Below, piece after piece: positions 11,101 to 26,100 of a stretch of DNA of 64,000 bases (position 1 is its first letter; each line of letters begins with the position of its first letter). The notes beneath the pieces were generated by a model. That model made no database searches. It saw only the letters and a list, made by a program, of their open reading frames with translations, and was not told the DNA's origin. The translations under genes were made by a program, and so were the position numbers. The DNA is from Nectonema munidae (lineage: Eukaryota > Nematomorpha > Nectonematoida > Nectonematidae): contig JAUIRK010000567.1 of assembly GCA_030549495.1 (NCBI GenBank), positions 900,001-964,000 of the forward strand, written 5' to 3'.

Positions 11101-14100
11101 TTCACTTCGTGATGCTGATGTCGATGATACCTGAAGAGGAAGGAGTATCTCAGGAGAATATGCTCTGATGATAATATCTCATCATTAAATAAATAAATAC
11201 ATGCATCGCGTGCTTTCAAATACTGATATTTCATCCGTTTAGTGATGGATGATGACAAAGGCCAAGTTTTATTCATTCATATCCCTCTTTCGCTTTCAAG
11301 GAGCATTTAAAAACAGTTGTAGCCTCTATTGGCGAAATTTTTGATTCATCTATAAAAACGGGCATGAATTATTCTTACCGAAATAATTTGAAATAAGCCA
11401 AAATCTTCAACCATTTTGTTTTACAATGTTTTGAAAAATAAAATTTTTATTTTAATTCTAAATAGTTAAAACATTGAAATACATCAAGATTAATTTTGCT
11501 AATATCTGAGGTATAAGTCGACCTCTAAAATACAGAACTCGCCTAAGTTATCGGCTAGCCTAAGCAGCAGTGTAAAAGTTGAAATACGAAACTCACCTTA
11601 TTATGGCCCCTGCCCCCCCCCCCCCCAAAACCGCCACTGACAAGGAACATCTTCCGTATAGAAGATTTTTAATGCTTATGGTAAACAACTTGGTTTTGTA
11701 CACGTGAAAAAAGAAAAAAAGAAAAACCTAACCGAGAAGCATACGCGCAAAAAATGATTATAAAACTAATGATAATATTACAATGAAAAAAATAGAGAAA
11801 CATGTTATACTTCTTGTGCAATGATCACCATTCTAGTTGTATAAATTACAGTAGATTTTTTCTCTTTATTGTAGAAGTGATGAGGGTTAATTCATTATAA
11901 AAAATCATGGAAATTCAATTGAAAAACTTTGGATTGTGGTATATTTATTTAAACATAAGAGAATCAATTGTAAAAAGATAGTTGTCATTGTTTACTTTGT
12001 CCAAATTGATAGTCTCAGTTGAATTTCCGAGTACTTCCATGTTTGATTTAGAAGTATAGGATCCAACTTTTTGCCTTCCCTCCACATTTGAAAAATATAA
12101 AAAAAATTAGTGAGTAATTTGTTCACTGCTTGATTAAAAATAATGTTAACACTTCTTACGAGTGCATACTTACTTAGTCTCATTCTATCTATATACTACA
12201 CTTCCATACAATGAACACTTTTATTGAGTCCTAGCTTGTGAAATACAGAGAAGTCAGACTCTATATAATTTTATATTACAACCAATCTTACTGACTGTTT
12301 AATTAAATAATCTTACTGGCTTAATATTCCATATAATTTCCTATAAAATTATAGAGTTTTTCAAGTTAAATCTCAACTTTCGCAATACCTGTGCAGAATA
12401 TATTTTTTTTAATCTCACGGAATCTTGTTATTTAAACAAACTGATAAAGGAGGACTTTTTTGTGCCAATGTTTCATTTAAAACTCGCATTTTAAATAGAG
12501 TACGAATTTTAAATTTTACAGCTAAATTTTCTTCAAATGTTTTTAAATCATTTCTTTCATTAGCCTTGAAACACTGATATCTTTGCCTTGTAAAAAAATT
12601 ATTTTCTAAAGGTAAAGGTACCTTGCAGAGACGAAATTGTACGTACCTCTTATATCGAATTATGAGCAAAGAAGGGTTGCTGGTGGATAGAACCTAAAAC
12701 TTTGTTTTATCAAGTTTACTCATGTCCCCAGAAATAAAAAAACGAAAATTAAGATTTCACAATTTTTTTTTCTATAATCATGTCTATTTCATTATCTACA
12801 TCCTTTTTTATTTGAAAACATTATATGAATTCTTGATTTATGTTCTTAGCTCTTCTTGACAACGTTCACCTCATTTTAAATCTATCATGATATTTGACAT
12901 CTAATGCTTTCCTATTGCTCAAGTTATTATTCGACATTTATGAAAGTAGAATTTAGGCTTTGACATATTCTAAAAATATCTTTTTTTATTTACGTAATAA
13001 TTCATCTAAGAGTAACATGTGTTGTGAATAAAAGACTCATGTTGTTTAAAGTAGTGAAAAAGGAAACATTGCGAACAATTGAAGTATTTCATTTTCTTGT
13101 AACCTTTTGTATATATTTTCAGCCGAATTAGGAGACTACGATGAGGAAGTACACACTCCTGAGTTTATTTCAGAATTCAGATTCGTTCCAGATCAAACTG
13201 AAGAATTGGAGATAAAGATACTAAAAGCTTTTAAGGAAAAAAAGTATCCTACTATTTTTTTCATATCCATATTGCATCGTATTTTATTAAAGGATTTTCC
13301 TAGCTTTAAATTTCTATAATAAAATTCTTTAAATAAAAAAGCTTTGAAGAATTGAAAGATTTTCGCTTCGTCGAACCTTTTCAAGCAATTAACTGACACA
13401 AAGATAAAATGAGTTCAGTTAAGTTGAGGCTCTAAAAAAATTCCTTTTAAAAAAGATTCAGATCATTGTTATCGACATGCATGACAGCTCCACTTAGATG
13501 ACTGACAGCGCTGCCCTTACTCAAGAGTAACAATTTATGTATGTTTATATTCTCGTTTTTAACCGAGAAAACATGATCGCATAAACGCATTAAATGCTTA
13601 CATACAGTAGTGCCACTGTAAATTTTAAATAAACCCAAGATTTTATTTTAAAAAAATCAAGGTGTATACGAAAAAACCCAAGATCACTAAAAACAGTGTT
13701 GTAAACGTAAAATCATTTAGATTTTGAAGAAAAAAACTTTAAATCACTTTTTGAGTCTATCAAGATATCTTTTGCTTCGTATTGTTAAGTTGAGAAAAAT
13801 ATCTTTCCACCGATGCGGAAGAATGAGACAGTATTGTCATGTTTGTCATAAATTTACACAAATTTAAATATTTGCGGCAAGATATCTTCAACTTCACGAA
13901 TTTTATACCAAAATTTTGGAACTTGCATATTTTTATAATTGAAATTATTATTACCTGAAAATTTGAAGGCTTGAAATTCATCGTACAAGTCATCAAGATT
14001 AATATCTTCGTCTTGAATCATCGCTTTAAAATATGAAGTTAAATTTGTAAATAAAACTATTGAATTATCTTGTGCGATAATATCCAGATCTAAAACCTTT

Positions 14101-17100
14101 AAGTTAGCTACAACACTGTTTTCGTTAAAAACAAATCTTTTTTTGATTTGAATACATATTTCTTTCAAATACATTAAGCAGTTATTTTTGAATTATTTTT
14201 CTTCGGGCTGTGACAATGATTCTTTAATAAGAAGAGACATCGTTTTTCCACCAAGGAATATATTTTCGAGTGATTTGGATCAATTTCATTCAATTTAGAA
14301 TTCAATAAAATTTCTTCTCTAATGAAAAAACTTAGAAAAGTTCTATATTGTTCACCCATAGTTTCATAAAACTTATGTAAACGGAAGCCTTCTGGTTGGA
14401 ATGCTATATTTATTCTGTTTATTTTACCTAAAATATAACTGAGAAAGACAAACATATGCTTTGTTCCATTCTTCGTTATATTTTCATATATCTTCTGAGC
14501 ATAACCTGCGCTGTTCTTTATTTCCAAAGAAAAATATAAAATAAGGGCATCCCATTGCTCTGAAATCCTTGAAATCACATTTTCAATAGAAAGCCATCGT
14601 GTATTTGCTAGCTTTAAAATAATATGCTTTTCAAGATTTAGACTTTTTTGTATAGCAATAAAATCATTCTTGCGCTTACTACTTTTAGAAAAATATCCAA
14701 TGATGTCAATAAGTAAGGTTTCTAATAAGCATGTAGAAAACAAGCAGCGTGATTGGCACAAAGAGCTAAAGAGTGGCAAACACAACCAATAACAAATACA
14801 TCAGGAATAACATTTTTTAAATATCTTTGAAAGCCATTATTTTTACCAAGCATCGCAGAACAATGATCACTAGCGAAGCCTATGATATTTTTCAATGGAA
14901 TATTTTCTTCATTGAAAAATGAATCAAAGGAAACAAAAAGATTTCTCGCAGATCCATTTTAAACTGCAAATGTAGTTAATAAAGCATCCTTCACATCCAT
15001 AATTTCTTCATTCATTAAAATACCTAATAACAATTGCAAATACTTTCGTAGTCGAAATGACCGTACTTTCATCTATGACAACAGAAAATTTTTTTTGCCG
15101 ACAAATTTCATATAAATCTTTTTTTTTATAGTATGCAAGACCATCTTGCAGTATATAGGATAATTTTGATCTTTTGAAACTCACTGTCTGGAAAAGCTTT
15201 TCTGCAAATTTCTGGCAAATGATCAATACGAGAAAAGGGTATTTTATGTTCTGCAAAATAGCCTGCGATAAGAGCTTCCGCAAATGCAATATTTTCAGCT
15301 TTGGAAGTGTCTTTCTTCCGAAAATATTGTGAAATATTAGTTTTCGATTTTGAAGCTTCAAAATTTTGCCGTCAGATGAAAGCACGGATTTATTAGCGTT
15401 TTTCAAAACAACGCTACAACAAATGCAGCAACTATTTTTATTGTTATTTTTGTCACATTTTAGCCGACCTTTAAATTCTTGAATTTCCAACCATTCACTT
15501 TTGAAAGCTTGAGGATACCAAGTTTTTTCTTTATTTTTAGAAACACAAGATTCCATTTTTAATTCAAACAAAATTATAAAGAAAAATAAATTAAAAAAAT
15601 AAGGAAATAATTTAAAAAATACAAAAAAACATAAACATAAAGAAAATTAATTAATTTATTTTAACCTTTTCTATGTTTAATAAATCAACACTTTTATCTA
15701 AAAATTAGTTACCAGAAAAAAATTCAGCATTTTTTGAAAAAACCAATTATAATTCAAAAGAAAAAATTAAAAACCAAGCTTCATCATTTCAAACCAAGAT
15801 CTTGGTTTAAAAACCAAGCTGTGGCAACACTACTTACATATGATTTACGAAAAGTGTGATGATGAGCAATAAGGAATTCAACTTTTTTAATGCAAAGAGA
15901 TGCATTCACTCACAGACATACTGCTTATTGTAGACAAGTTTTTTTAAAAAAAGTCTTTTATATTTCTTATTTACAAAATATATCAGAATAGTTAAAAAAA
16001 TTATTTCTATTTTTCTCTAGGAATAAAGAACATTTTTTTAATAGTAAATCTGTCAATACTTGCGCTGTGCCAATTTTGATACAGTGGCGCAAACCACCAC
16101 TGTCGACATGCTATTTTTTACAGTACATTATATAATTTTTATGACTGAAAAAATGTTGAAATGTAATATTTTATTATTCTGCACCGAAGTTCTAAGATAT
16201 AGTCTAAACCGCACATTACCAATTCTCTCTCCTTTATCATGATATTTTCGACGACACTCCAAAAATTACTTAATTATTTTGACGGAAAGTATTCCTTCAT
16301 TTGAATATGATTTTTAAAGTTGAGTGTATGATGTCTTTGCAAATATGAGATGAATTCGTCTTGCCATCAACTTCGTGTATATCCTTATTTTTTATGATAG
16401 AGGACAAACTCCTGCGCAATCAGAATCAAATTTTCTAGAAAAAGCTAAGTGGCTTTCGATGTATGGTGTTGACATGCACACCGTCTTGGTATGCTTCTCT
16501 TTTTATCATTTCATCTTTCTTCAATTTAACTTATCATAGCAGTAAATCTTTTAAAAGTGTTATCGAGCAAGCATCACCACAACAATTCAACACCATTGAA
16601 TTTAGATAGCATCTATTTAAAGTTGTGCTCATACCAGTTCTTCCTGATATTCACAGTAGCGTTTCAAAGAAGACAGGGTTTACTATCATCACCTTAGAAA
16701 TGTGTTCCTTTTCTGAATTCTGCTCCAACTTTACAACAATACGTCAAAGAGTTGAACTACACAAACTCCACAATTTGTTGGAATAGATATTCACTTAGTA
16801 ATTATCTTTAAAAAACAAGGTTAGAAGGCGGTTGCTCTCCTGGATGTGCGCCCTGCATAGTATCCAATATGATATATGATGGTAAAGAAGTGAACTCAAT
16901 ATATCGTTTCGCATAAAACAAAGTTTATCAATACTTTTTCTACTGTTTAACACGTTTATAATAACAATTCATTGCAATAAAGAAATGTCGTAGGTTTATT
17001 GAGAAATAGAAGTCTACACGCCTAAAATAATCAGTGGATATCTAAGATAAAACAGAAGATTTGTATTAAAAAGCATTAATAAACACAGACGATTTTATTT

Positions 17101-20100
17101 TTGTAAAGTTGTCATATGTTGACTGTGGTCAATAACCAGGATTTTGAACTGCTTTCCTGACTTTCATTTTCATGAAATCGGATAGAAGCTATAGAAATGT
17201 ATGCACTATCAGGCAAAATATAAACGGAATTTACTATTTACAAGGGTTTAAGTGTTTCAGAGATGCACTAAAGATGTTTTTGGTGATTCAAACATTTCTT
17301 GTTCGCTCCTTTACTACTTCATCTCGTTCTATTCTAGGGAAAGGACGGCTATGAATATAGTCTCGGTTTGACACCAACTGGGGTCCTTGTTTACGAACGA
17401 AAAGAAAAGATAGGCCTATTTATATGGTATGAACTCTTTATATACTTTATTTGATTTCTTCCTGATCTGTTTTTTATTGCCTTAATGATATAAGTTCTCC
17501 TATATCGTCATTACTCGTTTACACTTTGTTAGAAACCAATTTACACGTATGAAGCTTTCTCAGATGCACTTTGTATGCCAAAATCACTCTTCGAAAATTT
17601 TGAACTGTTAACTAATTATTGTTATGCTTGATCTTCAGCTTATTTCTTTTTTTCAAAACTAAACACGTGTGAACTGTCAATAATTAGTATTGGTGATCAT
17701 TTTCTCTGTCGTTATATCAGGTCCTTTAAACAAAAAACTTTAAATATAAATTAAACAATCATGCTATAAATTTCATAATAAAAATAATAAACCATGGTAG
17801 GCAATATATTTCTCTCTTTGAAATTTTCTCTTTTCTCAGTAAATTTTTACTAATTTTATAAAAATGATACCAAACTACAGAGAGAAATAAGAGTTAGCAT
17901 TTAAAAAACCTACTGAAGCACACATAAAGAGATTTTTCCTCAAAATGAAAAATTACTGACTTTATTAATCTAAAAAAGTTGTCAATAGTAGTTAAAAACA
18001 TAATATGAACAAAAAAGTATATCAACTGAATGAATTCCTTCATTTCTCTCTCCTAACTACTGACAAATGTTTTTCATTAAAGTGAATAATAGTTCCAGTA
18101 AATTTTGTAAGATTAAAGATGATGAATGCCTTAAATCAGTGTTTCTCAACCGGGGTCCACATGGACCCTAGGGGTCCATATAATAATTCACAGGGTCCAC
18201 AAGCGAAATATTATAAATTGGGGGTCTACAATGATATTTTGGTGGTCCATGAAGAAAGCCATCTCATAACGGTTTTTATTATAAAAAGTTCGCAATAGAC
18301 TTCACATCGTAACAAGAGGTGCTTTACAACTAGCATTAACTTCAATGCAACCAGATATAAAGAATTTCGTTGAGCAGCATCAACCATAGAGATCTCATTA
18401 AATGTCTTTCTTTTTTATCATAAAAATTGTATTATAATTGAGTTGCATTAGATTTGTTTTCATTTCAATATGAATTCTAAGTATATACTATTTTCTTTAT
18501 CATACCTCAAAAATTTTATTAATGAAAAATAGTAAAATAAATATTTTTTTATCCAATTTTTATGAAGGGGTCCACCATAAAAAAAAAAAAGTGAAACGGG
18601 GTCCATGAGTAAAAAAAGGTTGAGAAACACGGCCTTAAATAGTTGCATGATATATTTCCCAATTCAACAGGGACAACAGAGAGTATTCGATTCATTAATT
18701 GGCCTTACTTTTCTGAGATATTTAATGAAATTGGATGAACAAAAACAATGGTTTATGTGCTGATATAGCAAAATTGATTCATCCATCTAAATTTATAATG
18801 CAATTACTTTGAAAAGATATAGTATCAATGAAACGAATTTTAATGGACACTTACATTCAAAAGTAGAAGGATGATAGATTTATATAATAAAAATTTCAAG
18901 TTTTTTGCTATTACTTTGTATATTTCTTCTTTTTAAACAGGCCCAAAATTACGAGACTAGATTTCAAAAATAAAAAGTTAATCATAAATGTTTTGGATGA
19001 TGGCGAAGACGAAGCAAGTGAGGATAAAGACGGAAAAACGAGCAATGCCCAAGGCAACGCCAACAACAATAATTCTCGGCAACGCCAACGCCAAGTGGAC
19101 GAGCACAGCTTCGTCTTTCGTCTCACGAACAGCAAAGCTACAAAGCACCTATGGAAGTGCGCAGTCGAGCATCACACGTTCTTTCGCTTGAAGCGCTCAG
19201 CCGCACTCAATTCCTTTAGCCAAGGTTCTAAGCGGGGCTTCCTACGAATGGGATCTCGATTCAGATACAGGTGATGCATCTTTCAATACATATTCCGCTC
19301 TTTTACCACATTTAATTGTATTTTCTGAAAGGGAAGTTCTAGGAGAGTTGATATTGCTTGAGTACACCTACGTATTCTGAAAAATATTTCATGCAAGGTT
19401 ATCCTAAATATCAATTTTTACAAATGATTTGAAGACTGTGATTAAAAGTTTAACCCGTTATCGACCAGAATAATCAGACGATATCTAGTGTAAATCAGAA
19501 GATGCAGACGATTTTATTTTTGTAAAGTCGACTGTGGTCGATAACCGGTTAATGAATATTATTATACATTTAAAATAACATTATTGATATTAGCATATCA
19601 GTGCATAATTTAAGTGAGCTTTAAGTTTTGTTCTATGCGTTTTATTGACAAGGCCTTCTTCTTTACTCTTTTTTCTTTATTTTTTATGCCTTCTCCATTT
19701 TCTCTAATCAGCTTTACAAGCATTCTTTTGCCCCTACCTCTTCATTTTAGTTTTCGTATTTTCTTGAAACGGGCACAGCGGTTTTCGAAAATATTGATTC
19801 AATTTTTTCCTTTTATTGTATACATAATGAATCACATAAATAGCATTTTTCCAGTTTTATTTTTATTGGTGTCATCTCGGGATTAAGACTAGTTTCTATT
19901 TTAACATAAGTATCTAAATATTTTTGCTTAACGTCCTTTGTTCCCGTATCTATAGGGCAAGGCGTTCCTTTGAGAGACTTTTATGAGAGCCCGGTGCATT
20001 CCTGACTGAATGCCCCTCATAACTTCGACCGGATGCCATCTTTGGGGTCTAATCACCATGCCACTGGCGGCCTAATATTCCAGTCTCTTTGATATAAGTT

Positions 20101-23100
20101 ATCACGTGTTTATATAAATTTAATTTGTGCATAGCGGTAAGACGGAATTTCAAGCAACACATTCAACACGTGTGCGTCGCGTTGTCGAAATTGAACGACG
20201 GGCAAGTCAACGCTACTCTAGGCGAACCAACAAAAAGATCACAGAGTCATTGAAACACGCCTCGCTCAGGTAAAAACTTTTATCCCTTCTTCATTCCCTC
20301 TCACTCCTCTCTTTTCATTTCTTTGTTTCTTTTGATAGCAATGAAAATAACGCGGAGCAGATCAGATTGAATCCTGATATCTTGGATATTGAATCTTCAA
20401 AGATTGACTCAGATGTTGAATCTGAGAATGTGAAGGATATCCCCGAAATTAACACAAAAGAATCCTCAAAAAAGTATCAAGTTCCCATACTAAAAGTAAT
20501 CCACAACAAATACTCTTTTCGCGGGCGTGTGTGAATCCTTTATTTATCTATCAATTTAACTTTAGGAAACGAGCATAGACGACATACTGCTTTCTCCAGA
20601 AGTTTCAGAAGACGTGACTATTTCTCCCACTCCCCTAAATAAAGTTTATTCCTCACATCTAGCACTTGAGTTTGCTTTTCTTTATTACTTTGTCGTAGTG
20701 ATCATCTCTTTAATTGCTGTCTATCTTGTTTCTTTTTCCTCATTATATTGATCATATCTTAGTTAGGTACAAATATGAAAGTAAAGAATTAGTCTAAATC
20801 AGAGGTTTGCAAACTACGGCCTGCTGTACGCATGCCTCCCTTCAAAGCTTTTTATGCGTCGCGCTGATATAAAGTTATTTAAGCTCATTCACCCTTAGTT
20901 CTATATCATTGATGCAAAAAAAAAGTTGAATGGAAAATTATAGATATTCAAACATCACGATTATCATACCGCTCAAACTATTTTAGCCAAAATGGCAAAA
21001 ATTTTCTCTTTCTCCTTTATAAATTTGAGATCGTATATTAAATTTTGAAGATTGAAGTTATTTTCTTCTGGTAATTATTTTTAAGAGAAGTTTAATTATT
21101 TACAATATTTCTTCATGATTACATTTTCTTACAGATGTTTAAATAAATTTACATAAAAAATTAAGATTTTATGAAGAATTTTTTTTTAAAATTAGCAAAG
21201 AACATATTGTTCTGTTCTTTAAAACGTTTGTCTTTGTTCTTTTGAGTATTGCCCATTTTACTTTACCATGCGGCCCCTTAAGGGGTACATTTTTAAATGC
21301 GGCCCTTTCACGATAAACTTTGCCCACGCCTGTAATCTAATTGTTCGTCTTGTATCCTCCTGTTCGATAGATATGTTTTTATTCACCATTGAAATAACTG
21401 TGTTTGTGATGTTTCAAGCCAACCCTGATTGTACGCTATGACCCTTGTGCGAGCATGACAACTTTGGTTACATCCATTCCTCACCGCTTTGTGCAAACCA
21501 ACACCGGTTCACTGTAATTTCATCGCATAGTAAATTCATCGTGATTCAATACATCGTTGGTATTTTCATTGTCAAGTAATTACATCGTCTTACTAATTTT
21601 ATGCTTGACGCTCAATGTTTTTTTGTAAATATCCCTTTATAATTTTTTTGAGTTTATTACGAACTTTTGTAAATGTTCTTAATATAACATAAAAAACTAA
21701 TTCTTAAATATAAGGTTTTCATATTATCAGGCTATAATGACAAAATAAAACAATAACTCTTTCTGACTTAAATAGCTTTGAAATATGTTTAAATTTCTTA
21801 ATATTTAAAGAAAGTTCAAAAAAAGTATCTAATTTAATTTAAAAAAAAGAATATATATATATTAATCTTTGTGTTTTTTTAGTTTCATAAAAATCCCCCT
21901 AACCTATACTTTATTTTTAAGAAAAAAATACCAATTTATATATGTAATAAATTATTCCTTATTTCAAAAAGATCATTGAGATAACGAATTCATTACAAAT
22001 TGGAAAAATAGAAACAATTAAAAAAAAAGTTATGAGCAATACCTCTAAGGTATAATAATAATCATTTAGGTCACGATTTTCAAAATCATTGAAAATGCGC
22101 CGTATTATGCGGTTAATCCATAAATCCTTAACGATGAAAATACTTACGATGTATTGCATCACGATGAATTTACTATACGATGAAATTTCCACGGTGAAAT
22201 TACCGGATACCACCAGCACCGAAACTACAAACAAAATTTCCTCAAGGCAATCAGCACCTACTAATTTTATTGCGGCACCCGACAATGTCAAAAAATAGAC
22301 TTAGTTGACCTAAACTCTCTATCACGCAACCAACATTCTTTTCAGTTTCACTCACAAAAGTTTTAATCTTTTTTGCTCGATGGTTTGGTGCTTTAAGAAG
22401 AACATATTCTTGTGCTATGCCAATTTTAATGCCAAATATAAAATAGAGGAGAAATTGCACTGAAAATGTTGATTTAGTTTTTTACTCACTTTTTTCTTAG
22501 CAGCAAAAAACATTATTAAAAATTTTTCATGGAATATATCTCGCTAGAAAGCTCTATTTTCTATAGAGAAAAATGCCTTCTATATTGTAAGATCTCTTTG
22601 CCTAACTTTTCTTCCTTGGATAACAAATTACGAAACAATTGCTTTAAGAAGTTTGGAGCATGTGCTCGGAAAGTAGTCCTGATATAAAGACTAACAATTT
22701 TACAGCCTAAGCCAACTGAGGCTGTAACGATAATAATTTTAACAGCTACTGTTAAGTTTTCTCAGATAAGTCATTTCAGTGCTACTAAAAATGACTTTGA
22801 CTGTTAACCAAATACAAAACCCCTAATGAGGTAGATGCGGATAGCCCCAGCCCTTCTGCATTCTTAAATTGAACTCTCTCTTTAAAATATTTGCTGGCTG
22901 TAGTCCGTCAACGTTGGAACTAGCGTGGAGAGCACAACTCACGTTTCAGAGCAAACAGAGATTTGAGACTCCTTCAATAATGTTATTTCTTTCTTTTCTT
23001 CAGACTCACTAACACATTTTATGCGTTTATCCATCCGAAGCAAAGGACATGTTTCTTTTAAAACGTCTTCAACTAAGTTATGAAGTTATATGCTATTTTG

Positions 23101-26100
23101 ATTCGTCTTCGTATCTTTTACATTAGTGCTTCCCAAACTTTTTCTACTCAAGGAAGCGCCTCTTATTTATAAAATATATTATCTTCCAGAATATAAAATG
23201 CATGGAGTTGTATATGACGCTTAAGTTCTGTGCGTATCATCGCAATTTAAGTGTTCGGATTGACATTAATGAAATTTCTCATATCACCACTCTCACAGTA
23301 TGCATACGCGTTCCTTCATTACCTAAAATTTTATTTTCAAAACTAAATCCACTTTCCGCATTGCAATTTGTGCGAAAGATTAAAACTATTTTATTCAATG
23401 CCGAATAGTGTACAACTCTTTTGGACATCCAAATTTTTAGTTACTTGTATAAATTATTTTCTAAAATATATCTATCATATAAATTATACAAAATATTTCT
23501 TTGCTTTTCACTCAAGAAAAAAAATACAATACCGAATGCTTGTTATTCGTAACTTTTCACACAGCCCCTAAGATTTTCAAAACGTCCCCCTCCTTCTTCT
23601 GGGCGATTCCACCTACTTTGGGAACCATCTTTTTACATCTAGTGTTTTTTGTAACAGTCATGCGTTCAGCATAAACGAATGTGACAGTTGTAGCAAATTA
23701 ATTAATTCTATGTCGTGTTTGAGTGTTTACTTTCAGCTAAATAAAGCGCTATTGTAGATTTTCTCTAACTCATTTTTGTTCCTGCAGCTTATTCAATGAT
23801 CAAGTTTTAAAAATATTTTGTCCCTTCAACGAAATTCCCATTTTGTCAGCTTATTACACATATAAAGATTAAAAACAGGTTTTGCGAAAAATGTTGGAGG
23901 AACCGCATTTCTAACTTCCATTTCAATAGTGCACACCTTGAATGTACTTGGAGTGATTGCAAGTGTTACTTTTATCGGATATAAAATACCTTGTAACACT
24001 AAACTGTTGATCAGGTTTGAAAAAACGATGAGTATTTTAAGTATTTGCCGTTTCTCTTAGGGCTGGCGAGTCAGATGGAAAATATCCGACTCCGATTCCC
24101 ACTTGCAAAAATCATACTCAGACTCTAAAAACTTTATACGCCACTCTTTGCTTCTGACTTTGGCCAAAGAAGGGCCATCATATGCTTATAAAAATTAAAC
24201 CATTTTTTACTTAAAAATAACTGCTTCCGACTTCTAAATCTTATTAAATACCGACTCCTATTCCTTCAAAACCCGCGACCCCCTACTTCGATTTCCCCCC
24301 CCCCCCCTGGTTTTTCTGGACAAATCTTGATTACTTCGTAAGAAAATTTTAAATAATAATAATAATTAGAGAAAATCAGGTCTGCTTAAGTTATATAAAA
24401 ACTCATTTAAAAAGGAAACAGTCAATTAATTTTAGAAAATCAATGCCTGAAAGAGTTAATTAAGAAAGCTTCAATTTTTGTAGATATAAACTTTAGCATA
24501 ATCACTACAAAAGACAAAACCTTGGTATCATTTTTAATAAATAGTTTATTTTTAAAAAAGTAGGGTGAACTTTCATAGGTGTTTCGCGATACAAGAGCAA
24601 ATTTTGAAAACGATCCTACCAGATCTGTAATGACTGATGGCATAGTGATCAAACTGAATGCCCATTTGCAAAATCGAATTTTTATTGCCAATAAAAATGA
24701 CTTTTTCTTAAATTGTATTACAATTTTTTACCTTTTTCGATAGTAACCTTGTAAGCAAATAAAAATATAAAGGTCATTTATGGGTTAATTTTTTTTGCAA
24801 AAATGACAAAAAAATCTGGCTTCTATTGGCAGGGCCGGCCTTAGGCCACTGCAACCTATGCGGTCGCAGTGGGCCCCGCGCTTCTCATTTTTAAGAGCAT
24901 TTTGATGATATATTCTAAGATTTCGCTAAACGCAGGGTTCGCAAAGTAAAGTTACTTTGATCATCATTTTGTGTTAATGAAAAAGTAATAAAACAAATCC
25001 TTTTTCTTTTTTTCCTAAATCTTTTTTCCTACCCACACTGGGCCCCGCGCAATCCATTTTGCATAGGGCCCCGCGAACACTAGGTCTATTGGAATGTTTT
25101 TTTTGCGTTTGATAAATTGTCAATCGTGCTTTTGACAAATCAGAACTCGCCTTCATCGAGTTTCTTCCTCATTGGCCGCATTAATGGCTGCTGGCTATTA
25201 GATCTCATTGTATAGTTTTCTTTGCTTTTAGAGTGGACAAGCCAAAAGAAAACGAAGATGCCGTAAAATCGAACACAGCTCTTGTGCATCCAATGATTAA
25301 CCTGAGTCAGTATTATGAAGAGCCTAGAGCTTATGGAATAAATTCATCTTTTCAAAATGGTATACACTTATTTTTATTCCTACTCCCTCACTGTGAGAGC
25401 GGTGAGAAGTACTAAGAATTATTTTCATTTTCCACATTTACAAGCAGGGAAAGAGGAGCCGAGCTTATTAAGCATCGCCCGAACCATGGACGTCGGATAG
25501 GGGTGTAAACAGATAATTTGACACGCTTGAATTTTAAATATATTTTTTTCAAAACTGTAGATATTATTTTTTAGCATAATTTTAATTGTAATGAAGAATA
25601 CTATTGTTTAATTCTATATGAGTTTATAAATGGCTTTTTAACCTACTCTTGGTCATTTTCTATCTATAGCAAAACTCACTTTGATGTAACTTGTTTCCTC
25701 TTTTTTTTGACTATATGGCATGCTTCTAATGCTTTATATTAAATATGTTCAATTATATAAATAAAATAATAAAATTTTTTATTGGGTTAATTCTTCAATA
25801 TATAAAAGCTATTCCTAAACTGGCAAAATTAAAATTCTTGTCTATTTCTGAAATATATTCAAAATCTAGATTACTTACAAAAAATGTATTATTATTAAAA
25901 GAACTAATCTTTTAATTAAAAGTTCACTTTTTGTTCACCCAATAACTTGAACTTCTTTTAAATATACTTTTTAGGATAAGATTTAAGATACTCTTGATTC
26001 TAACATATATCATTATATTGCTCAAACATTTCTAATTATCTAAAACGAATCATGTATTCTATTCTATGACATCAGATCACGATGAAAAATAAATTAAAGT

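Noticed and set aside
10880-11168. Overlapping open frames on both strands in a yurt intron
   Set aside because: No family resemblance and no splice context; hydrophobic composition comes from T-rich DNA.
13107-13319. Reading SELGDYD...EFRFVPD as part of a pICln-like protein
   Set aside because: EFRFVP also occurs in pICln, but SELGDYD before it and the GQTPAQ exon after it fit only a FERM F2 lobe.
18988-19191. Second open frame inside the F3-lobe exon
   Set aside because: It overlaps the exon in another frame; the FERM motifs are all in the chosen frame.
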